Below are positions 25,521 to 34,328 of a stretch of 64,000 nucleotides of DNA, piece by piece (the first letter of the stretch is position 1; every line of letters starts with the position of its first letter). Both the position numbers and the translations under genes were made by a program. This stretch comes from Glycomyces lechevalierae (lineage in GTDB: Bacteria > Actinomycetota > Actinomycetes > Mycobacteriales > Micromonosporaceae). The stretch spans positions 1 through 64,000 of the forward strand of contig NZ_JAPZVQ010000021.1 in NCBI RefSeq assembly GCF_027622945.1, in the 5' to 3' direction. The notes beneath the pieces were generated by a model. It did no database searches. It saw only the letters and a program-made list of their open reading frames with translations, and was not told where the DNA came from.

Positions 25521-26365
25521 GCGCTCCCGTGATCGACGCGCACCACCATCTGTGGACCGCCGACTACCCCTGGCTCGCGAGCGAACCGGAGCTCGCGCCG
25601 ATCCGCCGCGACTACGGCGTCAACGACCTCCGCGCCAACCTGAAGGACGCCGGGGTCGACCGCACGATCCTGGTCGAAGCGGACTGGGGCCACCCGTCCG
25701 AGACCGTCGAGTTCCTGCACCTCGCCGGGGCCGTGGACGAGATCGCCGGGGTCGTCGGCTTCATCGACCTCCTCGACCCGCACCTCGCGAACACCTTGTC
25801 GCGCTATGCGAACCACCCCCGCGCCCGCTTCCTCGTGGGCCTGCGCGACCAGGTCCAGGGCCGCCCCGACCCGGACTTCCTGGCCCGGCCCGAAGTGATC
25901 ACCGCACTCAGGGCCGTCGCGGGCACCGTGCCCACCTTCGACCTGGTCGTGCGTGTGGACCAGCTCCCGGCCGCCGCGAAGGCCGCCGCCGCCGTCCCCG
26001 AGCTCGGGTTCGTGCTCGACCACCTCGGCAAGCCCCAGGTGCGCGACGGCGACGCCGGCCTCAAGGCCTGGCGGGAGGCCGTCACTCCGCTCGCCAAGCA
26101 GCCCAACGTGACCGCGAAGCTCTCCGGGCTCGTCACCGAGGCCGACTGGCGGCACTGGACCCCGAACGACCTGCGGCCGTTCGTCCAGACCGCCCTCGAA
26201 CTCTTCGGACCCGACCGCCTCATGTTCGGCTCCGACTGGCCCGTCTGCGAACTGGCCGCCACGTACACCCGCGTCAAGGACGCCCTCACCGAAGTCCTCG
26301 GGCGCACCGACCCGGACGTCTTCGGCGGCACCGCCGCCCGGACCTACCAGCTAGGAGAGTCATGA
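25517..26365 (+). CDS. Amidohydrolase-2 family lactonase, probable L-fucono-1,5-lactonase
   Basis: 282 residues, TIM-barrel amidohydrolase. The metal-binding HxH is in VIDAHHHLW (residues 5-13), with a downstream His in LDHLGKP and the C-terminal Asp in MFGSDWPVCE. These match sugar lactonases of the COG3618 group that open L-fuconolactone or L-rhamnonolactone. ATG overlaps the aldo/keto reductase stop (ATGA), so the two successive enzymes are translationally coupled. Confidence 0.88.
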   Translation: MSAPVIDAHHHLWTADYPWLASEPELAPIRRDYGVNDLRANLKDAGVDRTILVEADWGHPSETVEFLHLAGAVDEIAGVVGFIDLLDPHLANTLSRYANHPRARFLVGLRDQVQGRPDPDFLARPEVITALRAVAGTVPTFDLVVRVDQLPAAAKAAAAVPELGFVLDHLGKPQVRDGDAGLKAWREAVTPLAKQPNVTAKLSGLVTEADWRHWTPNDLRPFVQTALELFGPDRLMFGSDWPVCELAATYTRVKDALTEVLGRTDPDVFGGTAARTYQLGES

Positions 26366-27192
26366 AGTACCTGCGCATCGGACAGCCCGGCCTCGAGACC
26401 CCCGTGGCCCTCGCGGACGGCAAGTACTACGACCTCTCCGGGCCGATCGGGGACATCGACGGCGAGTTCTTGGAGCGCGGGGGCATCGCGACCACCGCGG
26501 GCTTCCCCGAGATCGACATCGCGGGGCAGCGCATCGCGCCGCCGATCGCCAAGCCCGCCGCGATCGTGTGCATCGGCATGAACTACGCCGCGCACTGCGC
26601 CGAGTCCGGCGCCGAGCCGCCCGCCGAGCCGGTGGTGTTCTACAAGCACCCCAACACGATCGTGGGCCCGCAGGACGAGGTCCAGATCCCCCGGAAGTCC
26701 ACCCGCACGGACTGGGAGGTCGAGCTGGGCGTGGTCCTCGGCAAGCGCGCGTCCTATCTGGAGTCCGAGGAGGCGGCGCTCGACTGCATCGCCGGGTTCG
26801 TCGTCGCGAACGACCTCTCCGAGCGCGAGTTCCAGATCGAGCGCTCGGGCGGCCAGTTCTCGAAGGGCAAGGCCTGCCCCACGTTCACCCCGCTCGGCCC
26901 GTACCTCGTCACCCCTGACGAGATCGACGACGTGCAGGCACTGCGCATGTGGTCCAAGGTGAACGGCGAGATCCGCCAGGACTCGAACTCGAAGGACATG
27001 ATCTTCTCGGTGGCCCGCATCATCCACCACATGTCCCAGTTCATGGCCTTCGACGCGGGCGACCTGCTGCTCACCGGCACCCCCGAGGGCGTCGCGCTCT
27101 CCGGCCGCTTCCCGTACCTCAAGGCCGGCGACGTCGTCTCCGTGGGCATCGAAGGCCTGGGCCACACCGAGAACCCCACGGTGCAGGCGTGA
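26362..27192 (+). CDS. Fumarylacetoacetate-hydrolase-family protein, probable 2,4-diketo-3-deoxy-L-fuconate hydrolase
   Basis: 276 residues. The N-terminal 60 residues are the small FAH lid domain; then [26 protein letters not shown] and the metal-binding acidic residues of [11 protein letters not shown], with [12 protein letters not shown] near the end. In the oxidative L-fucose route this family splits the diketo acid to pyruvate and L-lactate. ATG overlaps the lactonase stop (ATGA). It could instead act on another acylpyruvate, but the operon partners favour this role. Confidence 0.87.
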   Translation: MKYLRIGQPGLETPVALADGKYYDLSGPIGDIDGEFLERGGIATTAGFPEIDIAGQRIAPPIAKPAAIVCIGMNYAAHCAESGAEPPAEPVVFYKHPNTIVGPQDEVQIPRKSTRTDWEVELGVVLGKRASYLESEEAALDCIAGFVVANDLSEREFQIERSGGQFSKGKACPTFTPLGPYLVTPDEIDDVQALRMWSKVNGEIRQDSNSKDMIFSVARIIHHMSQFMAFDAGDLLLTGTPEGVALSGRFPYLKAGDVVSVGIEGLGHTENPTVQA

Positions 27193-28478
27193 CGATCACG
27201 GCCGTGGACGTCATCGACGTCCGCTTCCCGACCTCGCGCAGCCTCGACGGCTCGGACGCGATGAACCCCGATCCCGACTACTCGGCCGCCTACGTCGTGC
27301 TCCACGCCGACGACGGCCGCGAGGGCCACGGGTTCACGTTCACGATCGGGCGCGGCAACGACATCTGCTGCGCCGCGATCGAAACGCTCAGCGAGTACGT
27401 GATCGGCGCCGATGTGGACGGTCCGGCCGCGCTCGGCGACCTGTACAGGCGGCTCACGCACGACTCGCAGATCCGCTGGCTCGGCCCCGAGAAGGGCGTC
27501 ATGCACCTCGCGGCCGCCGCCCTGGTCAACGCCGCGTGGGACCTCGCCGCGCGCCGCGCCGGGCTGCCGCTGTGGAAGTACCTCTCCGGGCTCACCCCCG
27601 AGGAGATCGTCGCGTGCGTCGACTGGCGGTACCTCACGGACGCCCTCACTCCCGAAGCGGCCCTTGCCATCCTGCGCGAGGCCGAGGAGGGCAAGGCCGA
27701 GCGGATCGCCGAGATCGAGCGGGACGGCTACCCGGCCTACACCACCTCCCCCGGCTGGCTCGGCTACGACGACGAGAAGGTCGTGCGCCTCGCCCGCGAG
27801 GCCGTCGCCGAGGGGTACACGCAGATCAAACTCAAAGTGGGCGCGGACCTGGAGGACGACCGCCGCCGCTTCGCCGCCGCGCGCTCGGCCGTCGGCCCCG
27901 GCATCCGGATCGCGGTCGACGCGAACCAGCGCTGGGACGTCGACCAGGCCGTGGAGTGGACGAAGGCCCTCGCCGAGTTCGACCCGTGGTGGATCGAGGA
28001 GCCCACGAGCCCGGACGACGTGCTCGGGCACGCCGCCATCCGCAAGCGCCTGGCCCCCATCAAGGTCGCGACCGGCGAGCACGTCCACAACCGGGTCATG
28101 TTCAAGCAGCTGCTCCAGGCCGGCGCGATCGACTTCCTCCAGTTGGACGCCGCGCGCGTCGCCGGCGTGAACGAGAACCTGGCGATCCTGCTGCTGGCCA
28201 AGCACTTCGGCGTCCCGGTCTGTCCGCACGCGGGCGGAGTGGGCCTGTGCGAACTCGTCTGCCATCTGTCCATGTTCGACTACACCTCGGTCAGCGCGAC
28301 CATGGACGACCGCGTGATCGAGTACGTCGACCACCTGCACGAGCACTTCACCGCGCCCACGGTGATCGAGAACGGCCGCTACCGGGCCCCGACCGAACCG
28401 GGCTTCTCCGCAGAGATGAAGCGGGACAGCCTGATCCGGTTCTCCTACCCGCATGGTCCTGAATGGAGGAGCAACTGA
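27189..28478 (+). CDS. L-fuconate dehydratase (enolase superfamily)
   Basis: 429 residues, the family length. Enolase-superfamily catalytic residues are present: Lys214/Lys216 in IKLKVG, metal ligands Asp244 (VDANQRWD), Glu270 ([10 protein letters not shown]) and the Glu of GEHVHNR, and the general His347 in [11 protein letters not shown]. The [18 protein letters not shown] loop is characteristic of L-fuconate dehydratase. It removes water from L-fuconate to give 2-keto-3-deoxy-L-fuconate. GTG start overlaps the preceding stop (GTGA). Confidence 0.93.
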   Translation: MTITAVDVIDVRFPTSRSLDGSDAMNPDPDYSAAYVVLHADDGREGHGFTFTIGRGNDICCAAIETLSEYVIGADVDGPAALGDLYRRLTHDSQIRWLGPEKGVMHLAAAALVNAAWDLAARRAGLPLWKYLSGLTPEEIVACVDWRYLTDALTPEAALAILREAEEGKAERIAEIERDGYPAYTTSPGWLGYDDEKVVRLAREAVAEGYTQIKLKVGADLEDDRRRFAAARSAVGPGIRIAVDANQRWDVDQAVEWTKALAEFDPWWIEEPTSPDDVLGHAAIRKRLAPIKVATGEHVHNRVMFKQLLQAGAIDFLQLDAARVAGVNENLAILLLAKHFGVPVCPHAGGVGLCELVCHLSMFDYTSVSATMDDRVIEYVDHLHEHFTAPTVIENGRYRAPTEPGFSAEMKRDSLIRFSYPHGPEWRSN

Positions 28479-29215
28479 TGACCGGCTTCGAAGGCCTGAC
28501 CGTCGTGATCTCCGGAGGCGCCTCCGGCATCGGCGCCGCGACCGCTGACGCGTTCGCCGCCCGCGGCGCGAACGTGGCGGTGCTCGACCTCAACGCGAAC
28601 GAGCGGCACTGGTCCCACAAGTGCGACGTGGCCGACGACAACCAGGTGCGCCTGGCCGTCGCCGCCGCCAAGGAGCACTTCGGGGGCATCGACATCGTGG
28701 TGAACAACGCCGGGATCGGCGCGGTCGGCACCGTCGAGGAGAACTCCGACAAGCAGTGGTTCCGCGTCCTCGACGTGAACCTCCTCGGCATGGTCCGCCT
28801 CTCCCGCGCGTGCCTGCCGCACCTGCGCGAGTCCGCGGCCCCGGCGATCGTGAACACCACCTCGATCGCCGCCCTCACGGGCCTGGTCAACCGCGCCCTC
28901 TACTCGGCGTCGAAGGGCGCGGTCCACTCGCTCACCCTCGCGATGGCCGCCGACCATGTGGCCGAAGGGATCCGCGTCAACTGCGTCAGCCCCGGCACGG
29001 CCGACACGCCGTGGGTGCAGCGCCTGCTCGACCAGGCCGAGGACCCGGCCGCCGAGCGCGCCCGGCTCGAGCAGCGCCAGCCGACCGGCCGCCTCGTGAG
29101 CCCCGAGGAGGTCGCGGCCGCGGTCGTCTACCTCGCCGACCCCCACAACAAATCGCTCACCGGCACGAGCCTCGCGGTCGACGGCGGCCTCGCCGGACTC
29201 CGCATCGTTCGTTAG
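28478..29215 (+). CDS. Short-chain dehydrogenase, probable 2-keto-3-deoxy-L-fuconate dehydrogenase
   Basis: 245 residues, classical SDR. Cofactor motif GGASGIG (13-19), NNAGIG, and catalytic Tyr142-x3-Lys146 in YSASK. DLNANERHW after strand 2 with an acidic Asp suggests NAD+ preference. It would oxidise the C4 hydroxyl of 2-keto-3-deoxy-L-fuconate before cleavage by the FAH-family enzyme. A GGAGGA site lies inside the end of the dehydratase gene and the ATG overlaps its TGA. It is the last gene before the terminator. Confidence 0.88.
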   Translation: MTGFEGLTVVISGGASGIGAATADAFAARGANVAVLDLNANERHWSHKCDVADDNQVRLAVAAAKEHFGGIDIVVNNAGIGAVGTVEENSDKQWFRVLDVNLLGMVRLSRACLPHLRESAAPAIVNTTSIAALTGLVNRALYSASKGAVHSLTLAMAADHVAEGIRVNCVSPGTADTPWVQRLLDQAEDPAAERARLEQRQPTGRLVSPEEVAAAVVYLADPHNKSLTGTSLAVDGGLAGLRIVR

Positions 29216-29269
29216 AGCATTATTCGCTAAGATTCCATTAGGGAACATTCGAGTTCTCTTGCAGCACAA

Positions 29270-29299
29270 GGGCGCAGCGGATTCACTTCCGCTGCGCCC
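29270..29299 (+). terminator. Terminator of the fucose-type operon
   Basis: An 11-bp perfect stem (arms GGGCGCAGCGG and CCGCTGCGCCC, 8-nt loop) about 55 nt after the SDR stop, followed by AGTTGCTTTTC. Confidence 0.8.
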
Positions 29300-29458
29300 A
29301 GTTGCTTTTCCGCCCGGATAGAGCGTTGATTCACAGCAGACATCCTGCGCCCCATCAGGACGCGTTATTGGAGCGCGCGGAAGACCGCAAACCAGCGGTA
29401 TTCGTGCCGGAAACCGATAATGCGGCGTAACGAGCGCCGCCGGGCGAAAGGGATATCC

Positions 29459-29905
29459 ATGAGCAGCGAGAACACGACCACGATGAAGCGCCGCCTGGCA
29501 TCCGGCGCGGCCATGGCCGGCGTCGCCGTGATCGCGGGTCTGGGCCTGACCGCCGGGTCGGCGCAGGCCGAGTCCACCACCGAGGCCGAGACCAGGGCCG
29601 GCGGCTGCGCCGACAACTACGTCTGCATGTGGGAGGACTCCAACTACAGCGGCGACAAGTGGGTCAACTGGCGCGTCGGCTCGGTCGGGACCGTCTACGA
29701 GGTCGACGGCTGGGACGGCGACAACGAGATCTCCTCGATCTCGAACGAGTCGGGCCGCACCCTGAAGCTCTACGCGGACGACGGCGCCACCGGCGCCTGG
29801 ATCTGCTTCGGTCCCGAGACCGACGTCCGGAACCTGAGCGACCTCGGCGGCGGCCGCAGCTTCAACGACCAGATCGAGAGCTTCAAGGTCGTCTCCGCCT
29901 GCTAA
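29459..29905 (+). CDS. Secreted peptidase-inhibitor family I36 protein
   Basis: 148 residues. Signal peptide: a basic start, KRRLASGAAMAGVAVIAGLGL, and an AQA cleavage site near residue 38. The mature part is small (about 100 residues) with four Cys and repeated aromatic strands (NYVCMWEDSNYSGDKWVNWRVG; GAWICFGPET; FNDQIESFKVV), the beta/gamma-crystallin-like pattern of actinomycete I36 inhibitors such as SMI. It probably inhibits a metalloprotease outside the cell. ATG at 29459 follows AAAGGGA. It is a monocistronic gene; the upstream 160 bp are AT-richer than the neighbourhood. Confidence 0.85.
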   Translation: MSSENTTTMKRRLASGAAMAGVAVIAGLGLTAGSAQAESTTEAETRAGGCADNYVCMWEDSNYSGDKWVNWRVGSVGTVYEVDGWDGDNEISSISNESGRTLKLYADDGATGAWICFGPETDVRNLSDLGGGRSFNDQIESFKVVSAC

Positions 29906-29969
29906 CCGCCTGAACCGTGCCGCGGCGGCAAGGCGCCGCCGCCGCGACACCTCGGACCGCAATGCGAGA

Positions 29970-30001
29970 GGCCGCCTCGGGAGGGTGTTCCCGGGGCGGC
30001 C
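29970..30001. terminator. Hairpin between convergent genes
   Basis: A 13-bp stem with one G-T pair (GGCCGCCTCGGGA with TCCCGGGGCGGCC), loop GGGTGT, between the I36 inhibitor gene and the AraC-family gene. A weaker hairpin precedes it at about 29920-29945. Confidence 0.75.
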
Positions 30002-30009
30002 TTCACCGT

Positions 30010-31002
30010 TCAGGCAGTCGTGAGGCGGAAGCGGTCGCGGTAGGCCGTCGGCGTCGTGTCGAGGACGCGGCGGAAGGCCCGGACCAGGGTGTCCGTGGTC
30101 CCGAACCCGCAGGTGGTGGCGACCCGGTCGAGGGTGTCGTCGGTGGTCTCCAGACGGTTGCGCGCCGCCTCGACCCGCGCGGACTCGATGTAGGCGCGCG
30201 GGGTCATCCCCAACTCGGACTTGAAGATCCGGGTGAGCTGGCGCTCGCTCACGTGCGCTTCGGCGGCCAGGCCCGCCACGGTCAGCGGCTCGGCCAGATG
30301 CCGGGTGATGAAGTGGCGCAGCAGGTCCACGCGCCGCGTCGTCGACACCGGCGCGAGGGAGACGCTGAACTGGCTCTGCCCGCTCGGCCGCTTCAGGAAC
30401 ATGACGAGTTGCCGGGCGACCTTGAGCGCCAGCTCCTCGCCGAAGTCGTCCGCGACCAGCGCCAGCGAGAGGTCGAGGCAGGCGGTGAGCCCGGCGCCGG
30501 TCCAGATGTCGCCGTCGCGGATGAAGATCGGGTCGGCGTCGACCTCCACCTCCGGGTGCTCGGCCGCGAGCTGGGCCGCGGTCGACCAGTGGGTGGTGGC
30601 GCGGCGGCCTTCGAGCAGGCCCGCGGCGGCCAGCACATGGGCGCCGACGCAGACGGACGCGACCCGGCGCGTGCGCCCGGCGAGGCGCCGGACCCATTCG
30701 ACCACAACGGGATCGGCGAGGGCGCGCACCCGCTTCGCGCCGTCGACCTCCACCGAGCCGGGCACGATGAGCGTGTCGATCGAGCGCCGCGCGACCTCCT
30801 CGAAGGTGGCGTCGGGCAGCACGCGGACCCCGGCCGAGGTCCGCACCGGGTCCATCGTCGCGGAGGCGAGCACGACCTCGTAGCCGGTGTCGGCCTCGAG
30901 TTCACGGCGCAGCAGCGCGAACACCTCCGGCGGGCCGGTGACGTCGAGCAGGTCGATGCGGTCGAAGAGCACGACGACCACGAGTCGCTTGGCGGGGCTC
31001 AC
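30010..31002 (-). CDS. GlxA-family transcriptional regulator (DJ-1/PfpI plus AraC HTH)
   Basis: 330 residues. The N-terminal 180 residues form a DJ-1/PfpI (amidotransferase-like) domain with LVVVVLFDRIDLLDVTGPPEVF and the elbow Cys in SVCVGAHVLAAAGLL. The C-terminal 100 residues are an AraC-type double HTH (LTVAGLAAEAHVSERQLTRIFKSELGMTP and FGTTDTLVRAFRRVLDTTPTAYR). GTG at 31002 has GGAGG upstream; the frame stays open to 31068 but without a ribosome binding site. It is divergent from an isochorismatase-family hydrolase, a frequent GlxA pairing, and likely controls it. Confidence 0.9.
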   Translation of the reverse strand: MSPAKRLVVVVLFDRIDLLDVTGPPEVFALLRRELEADTGYEVVLASATMDPVRTSAGVRVLPDATFEEVARRSIDTLIVPGSVEVDGAKRVRALADPVVVEWVRRLAGRTRRVASVCVGAHVLAAAGLLEGRRATTHWSTAAQLAAEHPEVEVDADPIFIRDGDIWTGAGLTACLDLSLALVADDFGEELALKVARQLVMFLKRPSGQSQFSVSLAPVSTTRRVDLLRHFITRHLAEPLTVAGLAAEAHVSERQLTRIFKSELGMTPRAYIESARVEAARNRLETTDDTLDRVATTCGFGTTDTLVRAFRRVLDTTPTAYRDRFRLTTA

Positions 31003-31030
31003 GGCTCCTCCGTTCCGGGCGTCGGCAACT

Positions 31031-31069
31031 GATGTCGGTTTCTGCACCTTACCCGTCATTGCCGACATC
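31031..31069. promoter_or_regulatory. Inverted repeat in the GlxA/isochorismatase gap
   Basis: GATGTCGG (31031-31038) and CCGACATC (31062-31069) form 8-bp arms 23 bp apart, that is about three helical turns centre to centre, as for a dimeric AraC-type regulator or loop. A TAGCGT hexamer (31081-31086) follows toward the plus-strand gene. Confidence 0.5.
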
Positions 31070-31143
31070 GGCGAATCGCCGTAGCGTTGGCACCGGCCCC
31101 TTCGAGCGGCCTGAAACCCACGTTCACCAGGAGGAACACCGCC

Positions 31144-31734
31144 ATGCCCTCACCCACGCTCCGCACCCTCGCCGGCGCCGACGAGACCCCCGCCGCGCTC
31201 GCCGACGCGACGCTGATCCTCGTCGACTACCAGAACACCTACACGCGCGGCGTCATGGAGCTGACCGGCTGGCGCCCCGCGCTCGACAACGCCGCCGCCC
31301 TCCTCGCGGCCGCCCGCGAGGCCGGGACGACCGTGATCCACGTGCAGCACGACGGCGGCGAGGGCTCCCACTACGACATCCGCACCGACCTCGGCGCGAT
31401 CCACCCCGCGGTCGCACCCGTCGACGGCGAGGCCGTCGTGGTCAAGGGCGCCCCGAACTCCTTCGTGGGCACCGAACTCGGCGAGCTGGTCGACGCGGCC
31501 GGGCACACCGACGTGATCGTCATCGGGTTCATGACCCACATGTGCGTCACCTTCACCGCCGAGGGCGCGGCCCTGCGCGGCAACCGCCCGACCGTCGTCG
31601 CCGACGCCTGCGCCACCCGCCCCCTCGCCACGGCCGTCGCCGAAGTGACCCCCGAGCAGCTGCACGCCAGCGCCCTCGCCACGATCGCCGACGCCTACGG
31701 CGTGGTCGTCCCCACCGCCGCCCACCTCAAGTAG
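31144..31734 (+). CDS. Isochorismatase-family cysteine hydrolase
   Basis: 196 residues. The catalytic triad is visible: Asp28 in ILVDYQN, Lys101 in VVKGAPNSF and the nucleophile Cys134 in FMTHMCV, with the cis-peptide segment just before it. Such enzymes hydrolyse amide or vinyl-ether bonds of small metabolites (nicotinamide, isochorismate, N-carbamoyl compounds); the exact substrate cannot be read. AGGAGGA precedes the ATG at 31144. It is followed by a perfect hairpin. Confidence 0.88.
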   Translation: MPSPTLRTLAGADETPAALADATLILVDYQNTYTRGVMELTGWRPALDNAAALLAAAREAGTTVIHVQHDGGEGSHYDIRTDLGAIHPAVAPVDGEAVVVKGAPNSFVGTELGELVDAAGHTDVIVIGFMTHMCVTFTAEGAALRGNRPTVVADACATRPLATAVAEVTPEQLHASALATIADAYGVVVPTAAHLK

Positions 31735-31742
31735 CGACTCGT

Positions 31743-31772
31743 CGATGCGGCGCACCTCGTTGCGCCGCATCG
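31743..31772 (+). terminator. Hairpin downstream of the isochorismatase gene
   Basis: A 12-bp perfect stem (CGATGCGGCGCA with TGCGCCGCATCG, loop CCTCGT) begins 8 nt after the stop. There is no T tract. The following 200 bp to 31975 contain no supported gene. Confidence 0.7.
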
Positions 31773-31975
31773 ATACCGCCTTCGCGCCGCCAGCCGGTGT
31801 CGGTGCCGGCCTCGGACACCCGCCCGCGCAGCGGTCGCCGTGCCCGCCGACCACCTCGAGCGGAACGCAGCGGACTCGGCCGCGCCGATGGTGGACACGG
31901 CCGGGTTCGAGCGGCAGTCAGCCAGCGCCCAGGCGCTGCTGCGGGCCCTGACTACTGCGCCATCTGGCGGGACGC

Positions 31976-32491
31976 TCAGCCGCCCGCGCCCGCGCCCGGG
32001 GCCGAAGGCCTTGGGGCGGTGTCCTTCTCGCCGATCGCGGCCGCGACTTCCTTGATCGCGCTTCGGATCAGGTCGCCGTACGGCCCCTCGGGCAGGGCCG
32101 GGGCGGCCTGGTCGGCCGCGTCGATGTGGGCTCGGGCGGCCTCAAAGGAGCCGAGGCGGCGGTAGTCGTCGGCGAGGTTGAGGTGCAGGGACGGGTAGAA
32201 ACCGGCGATCGCGAGCCCGGCGTGATGGGCTTGCACGCGTTCGTCGGTCGCGGCGTCGGCGGCGTCGAGGGCCCGCACGTCCCAGGCGAGCGCCTGCGCG
32301 GCGTCCTCGTAGAGGTCGGCCGTCGAGTGCGCGAGCGTGCACCGGTGCAGAGGATCGCCAGTGACGCCGATCCGCGTCCACAGGTCGAGCATCGCCTCGC
32401 GGGCGGCGGCGGTGTCGCCGTTCTGGCCTCGCATCACGGCCTGGCCGATGGCGTCCATGATCGGGTCGGGAGCGGCGGGAGTTTCGGTCAC
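31976..32491 (-). CDS. Small tetratricopeptide-like protein
   Basis: 171 residues, almost entirely helical. Pairs of helices such as LHRCTLAHSTADLYEDAAQALAWDVRALDAADAATD and FYPSLHLNLADDYRRLGSFEAARAHIDAADQAAPAL have TPR spacing (W/Y/A/P positions); the tail is Ala/Gly/Pro rich. No enzyme motif is seen; it is probably an adaptor or a family of unknown function widespread in actinobacteria. GTG at 32491 lies in a GTCACGG/CCGTGAC inverted repeat (32487-32509); a longer open frame to 32572 has no good start context. Confidence 0.65.
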   Translation of the reverse strand: MTETPAAPDPIMDAIGQAVMRGQNGDTAAAREAMLDLWTRIGVTGDPLHRCTLAHSTADLYEDAAQALAWDVRALDAADAATDERVQAHHAGLAIAGFYPSLHLNLADDYRRLGSFEAARAHIDAADQAAPALPEGPYGDLIRSAIKEVAAAIGEKDTAPRPSAPGAGAGG

Positions 32492-32592
32492 GGGCCCATG
32501 GTCCGTGACGGGTACGACATTGCTCCCCGACCTGTCATATCGCGTGGCGCTATTCGGTCCTGTGTGCAGCAACCGATAGGAAGGATCCCGCC

Positions 32593-33054
32593 ATGACCGA
32601 CTTCCAGGCCATCGCCGACCGCGTCGAGATCGAGGCGCTGCGGGCCGAGTTCTCCGACGCGACCATGATGCGCGACTACGACCGGCTCGCCTCGCTCTTC
32701 ACCGAGGACGGCGCGCTCCGCATGCCGAACATCCCCGTCGAACTCGTGGGCCGCGGGCAGATGCTCGCGTGGGGCCGGCTCGCACCCACCAAGTGGCGCT
32801 ATTTCATCCAGACCTCGCATCCGGGCGTGATCGTGCTCGAAGGCGACACCGCTACCGGGCGCACCTACATCCAGGAGCTCATCGAGCTCAATGACGAGAG
32901 CGGCCACCAGAACATCGCGATCTACCACGACCGCTATGCGCGGACCGCGGACGGCTGGAAATTCTCCGAGCGGGTCTACGAGGTCCGCTACCGCGACGAC
33001 GCCCCGCTCGACGGCGAGGGAGCCATCGTTTCCGTTCCGGCGCAAGGTGTCTGA
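32593..33054 (+). CDS. SnoaL/NTF2-like domain protein
   Basis: 153 residues. A single cone-shaped alpha+beta barrel of the SnoaL-like type: EIEALRAEFSDATMMRDYDRLASLFTEDGALRMP at the start, then TGRTYIQELIEL, NIAIYHDRYARTADGWKFSERVYEVRY. Such proteins act as small isomerases, hydratases or dehydratases; no substrate can be read from the sequence. AGGAAGGA lies upstream of the ATG at 32593. It is divergent from the TPR gene. Confidence 0.85.
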   Translation: MTDFQAIADRVEIEALRAEFSDATMMRDYDRLASLFTEDGALRMPNIPVELVGRGQMLAWGRLAPTKWRYFIQTSHPGVIVLEGDTATGRTYIQELIELNDESGHQNIAIYHDRYARTADGWKFSERVYEVRYRDDAPLDGEGAIVSVPAQGV

Positions 33055-33165
33055 GTCCGGATCGCGGCGGCCGTGACCTGCGGTCGCGCGTCGCGGAGAC
33101 CGATCGGAGGTGGTAGCGGCCTGAACGCGGGGGACCTGGAGGGAGCGCCGGGTCACAGTCGCGGA

Positions 33166-33171
33166 TAGGCT
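33166..33171 (+). promoter_or_regulatory. -10 hexamer of leaderless transcript
   Basis: TAGGCT lies 7 nt upstream of the ATG at 33179, with no Shine-Dalgarno sequence. Confidence 0.5.
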
Positions 33172-33178
33172 GGGAAGC

Positions 33179-33919
33179 ATGGATGCTGCGTCGTTTCTCC
33201 GCCATTTCCGGCGCGAACTCGACGCGTTCGGCGCCTGCCTGGCCGGCGGTGACCTGGACGCGCCGATCGAGCACGGGGACGAGGTCCGGACCCTCGCCGA
33301 ACTCGCCGCGCACGTGGGCACCGCGAACCTGTTCGCCGCCGCGGCCGTGACCGACTGGGACGGCCGGCCCGAGCCGCCCGACGGGACCCCGCCGAAGGTC
33401 CCCGAGGACCGGTACGAGCTGACGCGCTGGGTCGACGGCACCGGCGAGGTGCTGCTCATGGCGCTGGACATCGACCCCGAGGCGCCTGCGTGGGGCTACT
33501 ACACGCCGCCGACCGCGGGCTACTGGCAGCGCTCGCGCTCGGTCGCGATGATGCTGCACCGGTGGGACGCGGAGCGGGCCATCGAGGGGACGGGCACCGG
33601 CGAAGCAGGCAGAGCCGAGGCGGGCCCGCTCGACCCCGAGCTGGCGTGCGAGGGGATCTCCGAGGTCTTCGACGTGCTGGCGCCCCGGCAGATCGGGCGC
33701 GGGAAGGCCTGGCCGCCGGACGTGTGCATCCGCTTGGAGGCCACGGACACCGACGACTGGTGGGTCTTCGGCCCCGGCGAGCCGGTCGCCGACATCCGGG
33801 GCACCGCAGGCGATCTCCTGCTCCTCCTGCGCGGCAGGCGAACCCCTGCCGACGACGTCTTCCACTGGACCGGCGATCGCAACGCCGCCCTCGCAGTCCT
33901 CAAGGGCCCCTTGACGTAA
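33179..33919 (+). CDS. Mycothiol-dependent maleylpyruvate-isomerase-like protein (DinB/MDMPI fold)
   Basis: 246 residues. N-terminal four-helix metal-binding domain: FLRHFRRELDAFGACLAGGDLDAPI, LAELAAHVGTANLF (His ligand) and MMLHRWDAERA (His and Asp/Glu ligands), followed by a C-terminal MDMPI alpha/beta domain (DVCIRLEATDTDDWWVFG, GTAGDLLLLLRGR). The family covers mycothiol-dependent isomerases and proteins of unknown function in actinobacteria. It is a stand-alone gene. Substrate unknown. Confidence 0.8.
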   Translation: MDAASFLRHFRRELDAFGACLAGGDLDAPIEHGDEVRTLAELAAHVGTANLFAAAAVTDWDGRPEPPDGTPPKVPEDRYELTRWVDGTGEVLLMALDIDPEAPAWGYYTPPTAGYWQRSRSVAMMLHRWDAERAIEGTGTGEAGRAEAGPLDPELACEGISEVFDVLAPRQIGRGKAWPPDVCIRLEATDTDDWWVFGPGEPVADIRGTAGDLLLLLRGRRTPADDVFHWTGDRNAALAVLKGPLT

Positions 33920-33944
33920 GAACGGGGGGCGAGGGCTTCGCGGC

Positions 33945-34310
33945 TCAGACCCCGCTCGGGGTCGCGGCCGCGATGACCTCGTCGAGGATGTCGCGGGTCC
34001 GGAGCATGTCGGCGATGGCGCGGTCGATGCGTTCGCGTTCGGCCATGAGCTCCATCGCGAGTGTGGCCGTGGCCGACTCGTTGGGGCCGCCGTCGTGGTC
34101 GTGCATGCAGGGCAGGATCGAGTCGATGGTGCGGCTGTTCAGCCCCGCCGCGTACAGCACCTGGATCCGGATCACCCGGTCGACCGCCCGCTCGGGGTAC
34201 TCGCGGTGCCCGCCCGGGGTACGTTCGGAGGCGAGCAGGCCCTGCTCCTCGTAGTAGCGCAGCGACCTGACGCTGACGCCCGTCCGGCGGGCGAGTTCCC
34301 CGATTCGCAT
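33945..34310 (-). CDS. MerR-family transcriptional regulator
   Basis: 121 residues. MRIGELARRTGVSVRSLRYYEEQGLL and GGHREYPERAVDRVIRIQVLYAAGLNSRTI are the MerR winged-helix; a dimerisation helix (80-110) and a short tail follow. Segment LPCMHDHDGG could bind a ligand or metal (Cys and His residues). ATG at 34310; GTG at 34322 is possible. It is divergent from an old-yellow-enzyme gene whose promoter has MerR-type geometry, so it probably activates that gene on electrophile or oxidative stress. Confidence 0.92.
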   Translation of the reverse strand: MRIGELARRTGVSVRSLRYYEEQGLLASERTPGGHREYPERAVDRVIRIQVLYAAGLNSRTIDSILPCMHDHDGGPNESATATLAMELMAERERIDRAIADMLRTRDILDEVIAAATPSGV

Positions 34311-34328
34311 GGCGTGCCTCACAATCCC

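Noticed and set aside
31840-32055. Plus-strand frame after the isochorismatase gene
   Set aside because: The first 40 residues look protein-like, but the frame then runs antisense into the TPR gene and has no start signal. It may be a remnant.
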